From: Clostridia bacterium UC5.1-2E3
Lineage (GTDB): Bacteria > Bacillota > Clostridia > Lachnospirales > Lachnospiraceae
NCBI GenBank assembly: GCA_001304875.1
Contig: BBZO01000001.1
Location: 1 to 64,000 of the forward strand
Direction of reading: 5' to 3'
Length of the DNA stretch: 64,000 nt
Under the pieces are notes generated by a model, which saw only the letters and a list, made by a program, of their open reading frames with translations, searched no databases and had not been told where the DNA came from. Positions 57,166-64,000 of this stretch are shown one piece after another. The position numbers were made by a program, and so were the translations under genes. Position 1 is the first letter of the stretch, and every line of letters begins with the position of its first letter.

Positions 57166-57894
57166 ATGGAAAAAACAATCCAGATTTCCGGGCTGAGCAA
57201 ATCTTATGACGGAAAGAAAGTGATTGAGAATCTCAGCTTCTCAGTCGCGGCAGGTGAAGTGTACGGTCTGCTTGGCGCAAACGGCGCAGGAAAGAGCACT
57301 GCAATAGAATGTATTCTTGGGACAAAAAAGGCGGATTCGGGAACGGTTCGTATTTTGGGGCTGGACCCGCGGACGGAGCGAAAGCAGCTCTTTGAGCAGG
57401 TCGGAGTACAGTTCCAGGAATCAAATTATCCAGACAGGATCAAGGTAAAAGAATTGTGTGAGGAAACGGCCTGCCTTTACAGGCATCCAATGGCATACAG
57501 AGAGCTGCTGCACAAATTTGGCCTGGCAGATAAGGGAAACGCTTTTGTAAACGAGCTATCTGGAGGACAGAAACAGAGATTGTTTATTGTGCTGTCCCTC
57601 ATCCCGGATCCCAGGGTGGTCTTTCTGGATGAGCTTACCACAGGGCTTGATACAAAAGCGAGAAGAGGTGTCTGGAAAAGCCTGCAGGAGTTAAAGAAAC
57701 GTGGCTTGACAATGGTTCTGTCTTCTCATTTCATGGATGAGGTGGAAATTCTGTGTGACCGGATTGGTATCCTGAAGGACGGCGGATTTGCCTTTGAAGG
57801 GACGGTGGAAGAAGCGGTGGCATTCAGTCCCTATGAGAAACTGGAAGATGCGTATTTGTGGTTTACTGGAGAGGGGGAAGAAGGCATTGAATAA
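57166..57894 (+). CDS. ABC-type multidrug/antibiotic exporter ATP-binding protein
   Basis: 242-aa DrrA/CcmA-type ATPase. Walker A LLGANGAGKSTAIECILG, Q-loop VGVQFQESNYPDRIKVKEL, signature NELSGGQKQRLFIVLSLI, Walker B VVFLDELTTGLD (LDELTT replaces the common LDEPTT) and H-loop VLSSHFMDEV. The start follows AAGGAGGCAAG. The stop overlaps the permease start. Drug or peptide export is the usual role; the substrate is unknown. Confidence 0.92.
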   Translation: MEKTIQISGLSKSYDGKKVIENLSFSVAAGEVYGLLGANGAGKSTAIECILGTKKADSGTVRILGLDPRTERKQLFEQVGVQFQESNYPDRIKVKELCEETACLYRHPMAYRELLHKFGLADKGNAFVNELSGGQKQRLFIVLSLIPDPRVVFLDELTTGLDTKARRGVWKSLQELKKRGLTMVLSSHFMDEVEILCDRIGILKDGGFAFEGTVEEAVAFSPYEKLEDAYLWFTGEGEEGIE

Positions 57895-58630
57895 ATTTTT
57901 TACAATGTTGAAAACAGAACTGAAGCTATCCTTCCGGGGGATGGATATGGTTATTTTTGCTCTCTGTATGCCGGTAGTGGTTGCGCTGATTCTGGGAGTC
58001 ATTTATGGAGCAAAAACAGCGGCTCCCGAAGTAAAATATACCTTTTTGGAGCAGTCCTTCGGGGCATTATCGGCCATTGCGATTTGTGCGGGCAGTGTGA
58101 TGGGGCTTCCGCTGTTGATTTCCGATTACCGCCAGAAAAAGATATTAAAAAGATACAAAGTTACGCCTGCAGGTCCGGCATTTCTGCTCGCAGTGTGGGT
58201 GACGATTTATGCAGTCTACTCGCTGCTGTCCCTGGGCCTTGTTTTTGGAGTTTTTATCCATATTTTTTGGATGCAGGTTCAGCGGATCGGCAGGGATTTT
58301 CCTGCTCATGTATCTTCTGGTGATGTGTTCGATGTTCAGCATCGGACTTATGGTGGGAGGTGTTGCGCCTGACACGAAAACAGCCAGTGTGGCTGCCAGC
58401 CTCCTGTATTTTCCGATGCTCATTTTTCGGGGGCAACCTTACCTTATGAAGTAATGCCGTCTGCATTGCAGAAGATTGCAGATGTTCTGCCTTTGACGCA
58501 GGGGATTAAGCTGCTGAAAGCAGTTTCACTGGGGCTGCCATTGGAATCGGTCCGGCTTCCCATTGCCGTCATGGCGGCAGTGGCAGTTGTCTGCGGGGGC
58601 TTTGCCGTCCGTTTTTTCAAATGGGAATAG
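57887..58630 (+). CDS. ABC-2 type exporter permease (two frame breaks)
   Basis: Membrane partner of the preceding ATPase, about 248 aa after repair, with six helices: MVIFALCMPVVVALILGVIY, FGALSAIAICAGSVMGLPLL, VTIYAVYSLLSLGLVFGVF, then after a break near 58274, GIFLLMYLLVMCSMFSIGL. A second break near 58430 (one T) leads to SGATLPYEVMPSALQKIADV and the last helix LPIAVMAAVAVVCGGFAV. The start is taken as TTG 57887, overlapping the ATPase stop, with GGAGAGGGG upstream; ATG 57905 is an alternative. Confidence 0.82.
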
Positions 58631-58672
58631 ATGCCTGCTGCAGTCCGCGGCCTGCATGTGGGGAAACCGCGT

Positions 58673-58897
58673 TTATGGCTCAGACTTTCCGGCCGGTTTG
58701 TCCGGACGATATTCCAGGACATCCTCCATCCGGCATTCCAGAATATCGCAGAGCATCTCGATGGTGTGGGTGGAGACATACATGTTTTTCTTTAAGCGTC
58801 CCAGCTGGCTGGCGCTGACGCCGTAATAGCGGATCATCCGGTATTGGGAGAGCTGCCTCCGTTTCATTGTTTCCCACAGCTTGTCGTATGTGACCAT
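58673..58897 (-). CDS. Small XRE/HTH_26-type regulator
   Basis: 74-aa helix-turn-helix protein: VTYDKLWETMKRRQLSQYRM, IRYYGVSASQLGRLKKNMYV and STHTIEMLCDILECRMEDVL. The start at 58897 follows AGGAGGTAAAAG on the minus strand. Converges on the ABC permease (43-base gap). Typical of single-domain repressors in clostridial accessory regions. Confidence 0.85.
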   Translation of the reverse strand: MVTYDKLWETMKRRQLSQYRMIRYYGVSASQLGRLKKNMYVSTHTIEMLCDILECRMEDVLEYRPDKPAGKSEP

Positions 58898-58997
58898 AAC
58901 TTTTACCTCCTGCCTCTATTAAAAAATCCCATAGTGAGAAAAATTCATCGTTTACGCGATTTACTTTCCATCACGAATATGTTAGAGTAAAAAAACA

Positions 58998-59013
58998 GTT
59001 AGGAAAAACTAAC
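58998..59013. promoter_or_regulatory. Short inverted repeat upstream of ahpC
   Basis: GTTAG-GAAAAA-CTAAC lies about 85 bases before the peroxiredoxin start in an A+T-rich stretch; a possible operator. It does not match the PerR box I know. No convincing -35/-10 pair was fixed. Confidence 0.4.
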
Positions 59014-59098
59014 TAATATACAGATAAATCATGGGAACGCCTTCCGCCTCTCCCTCCAATTCCAGGCGGTAGGTACTCCTGTGGGAAAGGAAAAAGAT

Positions 59099-59662
59099 AT
59101 GTCACTGATTGGAAAAGAGATAAACGATTTTGCGGTTCAGGCCTATGTAAACGGCGAATTTAAGGAGATTAAAAAGGAGGATGTACTGGGAAAATGGTCT
59201 GTGTTCTTCTTCTACCCGGCAGATTTTACCTTCGTGTGCCCTACGGAGTTGGAGGACCTGGCCAACAAGTACGAGGAGTTTAAGGGCGTGGACTGCGAGA
59301 TATACAGTGTGTCCTGCGACAGCCATTTCGTTCATAAGGCATGGCATGACGCATCCAAGACGATCCAGAAGATCAAATACCCGATGTTAGCGGATCCCAC
59401 CGGGAAGCTGGCCAGGGATTTTAGCGTGATGATCGAGGCCGACGGCATGGCTGAGAGAGGCAGCTTTATCGTGAACCCGGAAGGAAAGATCGTGGCCTAT
59501 GAGGTGATTGCCGGCAACGTGGGAAGGAACGCGGACGAGCTGTTCCGCCGCGTGCAGGCGTCACAGTTCGTCGCGGAGCACGGTGACCAGGTTTGCCCGG
59601 CGAAGTGGCAGCCCGGCGCGGACACTTTAAAGCCGAGCCTGGATCTGGTGGGACTGATCTAG
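59099..59662 (+). CDS. ahpC: Peroxiredoxin, alkyl hydroperoxide reductase subunit C
   Basis: Typical 2-Cys peroxiredoxin reducing hydrogen peroxide and organic peroxides. 187 aa, the family length. Peroxidatic Cys47 in FYPADFTFVCPTE, resolving Cys166 in HGDQVCPAKWQPG, with the supporting SVSCDSHFVHKAWH and GTRG-type GSFIVNPEGK. The start at 59099 is preferred over the upstream TTG/GTG-type start because GGGAAAGGAAAAAG lies just before it. The damaged ahpF-like reductase gene follows. Confidence 0.96.
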   Translation: MSLIGKEINDFAVQAYVNGEFKEIKKEDVLGKWSVFFFYPADFTFVCPTELEDLANKYEEFKGVDCEIYSVSCDSHFVHKAWHDASKTIQKIKYPMLADPTGKLARDFSVMIEADGMAERGSFIVNPEGKIVAYEVIAGNVGRNADELFRRVQASQFVAEHGDQVCPAKWQPGADTLKPSLDLVGLI

Positions 59663-59706
59663 GAATGCTGCCCTGCGGGCGGATTTTGTCAAGGCAGGAG
59701 GAGAGA

Positions 59707-60453
59707 ATGGAGATTTCCAGAAATCTGTACGATGTAATTATTATCGGCGGCGGCCCGGCCGGCGGCGCGGGCGCAGGAGCCGGAGAAAACGGAGATGCCG
59801 GGCACGGCCAGGGATTCCTCTCTGGGGAAATCAAGGCCCAGCTCGCGGCCCTGTTTCCAAAATTCCAGAATCCGGTCATTGTCGAGGCCGAGCTGGACGA
59901 GAGCCCCTTATCGGGCGAGCTGGCTGGCTTCGTGGGCGAGCTGGACGGACTGACCGACAAGCTCATCTGCCGCGTCCGGGAGCTGGACGCGAAGGAGCGG
60001 GAGGAGCGGGCCGCCAGGGGAGAGCTTTCCCCGTCCCTGCGCCTTTACCGGAGCGACGGCAGCGGCGGGAACATCCTGTTTCACGGTGTCCCCGGCGGCC
60101 ATGAGTTTAACTCCTTCGTTATCGCGCTCTACAACCTGGCGGGACCGGGACAGCCGGTGGACGAAGAAATCCGGAGCCGGGTTGAGAGGATAGAGAAGGA
60201 CATCAACGTGAAAGTCATGGTCTCCTTATCCTGCACCATGTGCCCGGAGGTGGTCATGGCGGCCCAGCGGGCGGCGTCCTTGAACGGGCGCATCACCGCG
60301 GAGATGGCGGACCTTGCGCATTATCCGGAGTGGAAACAGAAATACCATATTATGAGTGTGCCATGTATGATTCTTGATGGAGAGAAGGTTTCTTTTGGGA
60401 AGAAAAATCTGGCAGAAGTGAGCCGGATTCTGGCGGAACACGTGGAGAATTAG
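59707..60453 (+). CDS. AhpF-like protein with the flavin/NADH domain deleted
   Basis: 248 aa. It begins like the FAD domain of the clostridial AhpF-like reductase (LYDVIIIGGGPAG), but after residue 19 jumps to a Gly/Ala-rich stretch and the C-terminal thioredoxin-fold module: AQLAALFPKFQNPVIVEAEL, GVPGGHEFNSFVIALYNLAG, the CxxC redox pair VSLSCTMCPEVVMAAQRAAS and the cis-Pro loop IMSVPCMILDGEKVSFGKKN. An intact protein should be about 550 aa, so some 300 residues (FAD and NADH binding) are missing in frame. Ribosome site GGAGGAGAG. The remaining module could still act as a disulfide carrier but not take electrons from NADH. Confidence 0.8.
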   Translation: MEISRNLYDVIIIGGGPAGGAGAGAGENGDAGHGQGFLSGEIKAQLAALFPKFQNPVIVEAELDESPLSGELAGFVGELDGLTDKLICRVRELDAKEREERAARGELSPSLRLYRSDGSGGNILFHGVPGGHEFNSFVIALYNLAGPGQPVDEEIRSRVERIEKDINVKVMVSLSCTMCPEVVMAAQRAASLNGRITAEMADLAHYPEWKQKYHIMSVPCMILDGEKVSFGKKNLAEVSRILAEHVEN

Positions 60454-60456
60454 CGT

Positions 60457-61358
60457 ATGGAACTTAAGCAGCTGGAATTTTTCGCGGCGGTGTGCGACCG
60501 GGGGAGCTTCAACCAGGCGGCGGAGTGTCTCTACACCACCCAGCCCAACGTGAGCAAGGTGATAAACAGTCTGGAGCAGGAGCTGGGACGAAAGCTTTTT
60601 GAGCGCACCAGCCGCGGCATCCGCATTACGCCCTACGGTCAGACGGTGCGGGAGTACGCCGGCATCATTCTGCACAACGCGGGACTCATAAACTCCATGG
60701 CCGACCGCAACCAGGGAAAGAAATTTACCCTGTCCACCTACCCCAGCAACATGATCTCCCGGATGCTGACGGAGTTTTACTCTGAGCTGGGGGACGAGTA
60801 TGTGCTGGAGCACCAGGAGGGCGAGATGGAGGCCATCTGCGACCGGGTGGCCGCCGGGATCTCCGAGATCGGCATTGTCTATGTGGCCCAGAAGCAGCTC
60901 AAGACCTTCGGGCACATTCTGTACCATAAGAAACTCCGCTTTGAGCCGCTGGCAGAGCGGGAGGCCTGCGTGTATGTTGGGCCGAACCATCCAGATACGG
61001 GGACGACAGCATCGATTTCTCCGAACTGCCGACGCTGAAATACGTCCGGGGGATGCGGGATTTCTTTTCCATGGAGCACCATCTGGATCATGTGAGCCTG
61101 GGCGCGGTGGGGATGGAGGAACTGGATTTCGCAGTGTGCACCAACAGCGACCACCTGACCATGAATCTTTTAAAATACACGGATATCGCCAGCTTTGGCA
61201 TCAACCTGATGATCCCAAAGTACAGCCAGCACGACGTGAAGGTGCTGAAAATCAAAAACTGCGAGCCGTTTCTCACGGTGGGCTGGATCTATCCGGAAGG
61301 GTATAAGCCTGGACGGGCGGCCCGCTGGTTTCTGGATAAATTCAAAAGCAGCATATAA
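60457..61358 (+). CDS. LysR family transcriptional regulator (frameshifted at ~61000)
   Basis: N-terminal winged helix-turn-helix LKQLEFFAAVCDRGSFNQAA, ECLYTTQPNVSKVINSLEQE and LGRKLFERTSRGIRITPYG, with a C-terminal ligand-binding domain. The frame breaks near 61000 (CATCCAGATAC needs one C) and continues RYGDDSIDFSELPTLKYVRG to YPEGYKPGRAARWFLDKFKS. Repaired length about 300 aa, normal. It starts three bases after the AhpF-like gene, so it is probably co-transcribed with it, and stops just before the nikA operator; it could regulate either. Confidence 0.9.
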
Positions 61359-61422
61359 CGAAACGTTATAGCTTACTGATTCTGAAAAGGAATTGGTAAG
61401 CTATAACTAACTTTGCTATAAT
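61355..61422 (+). promoter_or_regulatory. Inverted-repeat operator and promoter for nikAB
   Basis: Perfect 12-base inverted repeat GTTATAGCTTAC (61365-61376) and GTAAGCTATAAC (61396-61407) with a 19-base spacer, overlapped on its left by ATAACG-AAA-CGTTAT (61355-61369). A promoter TTGGTA (61393-61398), 18 bases, TATAAT (61417-61422) has its -35 inside the right arm. Repressor binding would block it. The two-half-site layout recalls NikR operators, but the sequence is not the E. coli one. Confidence 0.65.
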
Positions 61423-61462
61423 TGTCCGCGTAGACAAAATAGGTTCGACGAGGAGGACAACT

Positions 61463-63089
61463 ATGAGAAAGAGTAAACGCACGTTATTACTGGCAGGAGC
61501 CTGTGCATGGCTCTGCTTGCAGGCTGCGGCGGAGGTTCGGAGACATCCGGAACCGGTACGGCCGTGTCCGAGGAGCAGGGTACCCGGCCCCGGGAAGAGG
61601 CCGGGGCAAAGGACGAGCTGGTATTTGTCAACTATCGCGACATACGTGATTTAAACCCGCATCTCTACGCCGGCGAGATGTACGCCCAGGAGATGCTGTT
61701 TGAGACGCTGGTGAACATCACCGAGGACGGCTATGAGGGATGCCTGGCCGAGAGCTGGGATATCAGCGACGATGGAAGAATCTACACCTTCCACATCCGT
61801 GAGGGCGTCTATTTTACGGATGGAGAGGTGTGCGACGCCAACGCCATCAAGGCCAATTTCGACGCGATTCTGGAAAATAAGAGCCGCCACACCTGGCTGG
61901 AGATGATGAATCTCCTGGTGGGCGTCTCCGCGCCGGATGACCATACCTTTGTGATCGAGCTTTCCGAGCCCTACTATCCGCTGCTCACCGAGCTGGGAGT
62001 GACCCGTCCGTTTGCGATGATTTCCCCGGCCGCCATGAAGGACGGCAGCACCATGAACGGTGTGAATGAGTTCATTGGAACCGGTCCCTACAAGCTGACC
62101 GAGTTCGTCACCGACGAGTATGCGGTTTTCGAGGCCAATGAGAATTACTGGGGCGGCGAGCCCGACATCAAGAAGATCACGGTCAAGGTGATCCCCGACA
62201 ACCAGACCAGGATTCTGGCTCTGGAAAAGGGGGAGATCGACATGATTTTCGGAAAGAATATGATCGACGCCGATGGAATCAACCAGTATCTGGACAATGA
62301 TGATTTCGTGGTGGCGCTCTCTGAGCCCACGTCCACGAGACAGATCGTTCTGAATACCACCCGGGGCGTGCTGGCCGACAAGGCGGTGCGCCATGCCATC
62401 CAGCATGCCACCAACAAGGAAGCCATCTCCCAGGGGATTTTCTACGGGCTGGAGGAGCCGGCGGACACGCTGTTCTCCAGATCCATTCCTTACTGTGACA
62501 TTGACCTGGAGCCCTATGCCTACGACATGGAGCTGGCGGCATCCATGCTGGATGAGGCGGGCTGGATCGCGGGCCGCGACGGCATCCGCGAAAAGGACGG
62601 CGTGCGTCTGGAGATGGGACTTCTCTACAACAGCGACAGCGTGACCGAGAAATCCATCGCCGAGTATCTGCAGAGCGAATATCTGAATCTGGGAATCGCC
62701 CTCAACATTGTCGGCGAGGAGGAGCAGTCCTACCGTGACAATATGAAGAACGGAAACTTCGACATGGTATTTAACATCTGCTGGGGCAGCCCCTATGACC
62801 CACAGTCTTCCCTGGCGGCCATGCGCGCGCCGGTGTACGGCGACTATGAGGCGCAGCAGGGCTTAGAGGACAAGGCGGAGATCGACGAGGCCATTACAAA
62901 GATCATGGTCTCCACCGACGAGAAGGAGCGCCAGGAGCTCTACACCTTCGTGCTCACCCGGCTCCACGAGGACGCGGTATATATTCCGCTGACCTACGAG
63001 TGCAACAAGGCCATTTACCGCGCCGACCTGCAGGCTTCCACTTCACCCAGACCCAGTACGAGGTTCCCTTCCAGGACTTCCACTACTAA
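61463..63089 (+). CDS. nikA: Nickel/metallophore ABC transporter substrate-binding lipoprotein, NikA-like (two frame breaks)
   Basis: Extracytoplasmic receptor of the peptide/nickel SBP family. The signal peptide starts KSKRTLLLAGA and, after one base near 61506, reads MALLAGCGGG (lipobox LAGC). The body matches NikA: LNPHLYAGEMYAQEMLFETL, NFDAILENKSRHTWLEMMN, MNGVNEFIGTGPYKLTEF, WGSPYDPQSSLAAMRAPVYG and LTRLHEDAVYIPLTYE. A second break near 63034 (CAGGCTTCC needs one G) gives FHFTQTQYEVPFQDFHY and the stop at 63087-63089. About 541 aa. In the raw sequence this frame stays open into nikB, an artefact of that break. Nickel rather than peptide is favoured by the NikA-specific motifs. Confidence 0.85.
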
Positions 63090-63108
63090 GCGGAGAAAGC
63101 GTGTGTCT

Positions 63109-64000
63109 ATGAAACAGTATGTGATACGGCGGCTTCTGTCGGCCATCCCGCTTCTGCTCATCATCTCGTTTGTGTGCTTTGTGTTCATCAACCTGATACC
63201 CTCAGACCCCGCCGAGGTGGCTCTGAGGGTTCGCCAGGTTCCCATCATCACGGACGAGATCATCGCGGAGATGCAGGCGGAGCTGGGGCTTGACAGGCCG
63301 TACTTTGAGAGATATTTTACCTGGCTGTCTGATTGCCTGCGGGGCAACTTCGGCATCAGCTACGTGAATCCCACGAGGACTGTGGCGGGCGAGCTGGCCC
63401 GGTGCCTCCCGGCGACGCTGCAGCTTGCGGGCGTTTCGTTTGTCATTGTAATCGTCCTGAGTCTGCCCATCGGATTTCTGTGCGCGGTGTTCAAGGACAG
63501 CTGGTTTGACCGCTTGATGCGCGGCATTGTTTTCGTGACCACGGCCATGCCCGCCTACTGGGTGGGGCTTCTGCTCATGTGGCTGGTGTCTATCAAGCTG
63601 GATCTTCTTCCCACCAGCGGAAACGGCACGTGGAGACATCTGATCCTGCCGTCCTTCACGGTGTCCTTAAGCTACATTTCCACCTACATCCGCCTCATAC
63701 GGAACAACATGCTGGAAAATATGAAGCAGGACTACGTGCTCTACGCCAACGTGAGGGGGCTGCCGCAGAAAAACATCTACGTGAAGCATGTGCTGAAAAA
63801 TTCCATGCACACCTGTATCGTGGCCATCGGGATGAGCATCCCGCAGCTGATTTCCGGAACCATCGTCGTGGAAAATGTGTTCGCCTGGCCTGGCCTCGGG
63901 ACTCTCTGCATCAGCTCCATCTTCAACCGGGACTATCCGGTGATCCAGACCTACGTGCTCTTAATCGGCGTGCTGTTCGTCCTGTTCAATCTGCTGTTTG
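63109..64000 (+). CDS. nikB: Nickel/peptide ABC transporter permease, NikB-like (3' end off window)
   Basis: Inner permease of the NikABCDE/DppB class; 297 codons visible with no stop before the window edge. Seen: N-terminal helix VIRRLLSAIPLLLIISFVCF, the family motif MPAYWVGLLLMWLVS, ILPSFTVSLSYISTYIRLIR, the ATPase-contact loop DYVLYANVRGLPQKNIYVKH and the permease signature ISGTIVVENVFAWPGLG. It starts 19 bases after nikA. nikCDE are expected beyond the window. Confidence 0.92.
   Translation, partial: MKQYVIRRLLSAIPLLLIISFVCFVFINLIPSDPAEVALRVRQVPIITDEIIAEMQAELGLDRPYFERYFTWLSDCLRGNFGISYVNPTRTVAGELARCLPATLQLAGVSFVIVIVLSLPIGFLCAVFKDSWFDRLMRGIVFVTTAMPAYWVGLLLMWLVSIKLDLLPTSGNGTWRHLILPSFTVSLSYISTYIRLIRNNMLENMKQDYVLYANVRGLPQKNIYVKHVLKNSMHTCIVAIGMSIPQLISGTIVVENVFAWPGLGTLCISSIFNRDYPVIQTYVLLIGVLFVLFNLLF

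Noticed and set aside
61512-64000. Apparent single open frame joining the NikA-like receptor and NikB permease
   Set aside because: Created by a one-base error near 63034. The corrected receptor ends at 63089 and the permease has its own ATG at 63109.

Overview
The window looks like the chromosome of a Gram-positive anaerobe of the class Clostridia, most likely Lachnospiraceae (Enterocloster/Clostridium clostridioforme-like). The reasons are the rpsO-pnp pair, the cdaA-cdaR pair, an HPr/enzyme I pair, a large two-domain 2-hydroxyacyl-CoA dehydratase activase, choline-binding-type surface repeats and Tn4451/Tn1549-type mobile DNA. This rests on gene content only; no rRNA or tRNA gene is present.

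Layout. 1-2466: end of an ABC importer operon (solute receptor, ATPase, TatD hydrolase). 2457-5851: rpsO, two strong RNA hairpins, pnp and a DUF1275 membrane protein. 5924-7149: Rpn-type nuclease. 7175-10731: MoxR ATPase, DUF58 and a membrane/DUF4129 protein. 10752-14994: dehydratase activase and partner. 15088-18384: MacA/MacB-like exporter. 18370-26448: two membrane proteins, cdaA, cdaR, HPr, enzyme I, a polysaccharide polymerase and an AI-2E family transporter. 26569-28612 (minus): DUF4349 lipoprotein and AraC regulator. 28728-31184: DapF-like epimerase, amidase and a cytidylate-kinase-like protein. 31409-33108: rlmD with a foreign C-terminal tail.

32.8-53.3 kb is accessory DNA, clearly richer in A+T. 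It opens with the exchanged rlmD tail. A tightly coupled cassette follows: a 90-aa helical protein, a KilA-N protein and a protein of about 1220 aa ending in a PD-(D/E)XK nuclease. Next come the remains of a Tn1549-like conjugative element, in which parA is joined by deletion to the end of an SNF2-type helicase. That helicase is split at a GA dinucleotide by an 11.0-kb Tn4451-family mobilizable transposon (39559-50555) carrying tet(O). The transposon also has tnpV, three sigma-like proteins, a replication ATPase, a repeat-rich putative origin, a MobV relaxase, a ParB-like protein, tnpW and a large serine recombinase. A TIR-like membrane protein (52031-53278) closes the region. 53.3-58.9 kb holds a truncated surface-protein gene and a regulator/ABC-exporter island. 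59.0-64.0 kb returns to G+C-rich core: ahpC, an internally deleted ahpF-like gene, a LysR regulator and nikAB behind a 12-bp inverted repeat.

Data quality. About forty genes or gene parts are broken by single-base shifts. Nearly all are repaired by adding one base to a short G/C run or a 5-7-base A/T run, including in conserved genes (ptsI, cdaR, rlmD, tet(O)). I read these as sequencing or consensus errors, and give full gene spans with the break positions. Best candidates for something new are the rlmD-linked KilA-N/nuclease cassette, the tet(O) Tn4451-like element, the TIR-membrane protein, and the DapF-like protein with both catalytic cysteines changed to serine.
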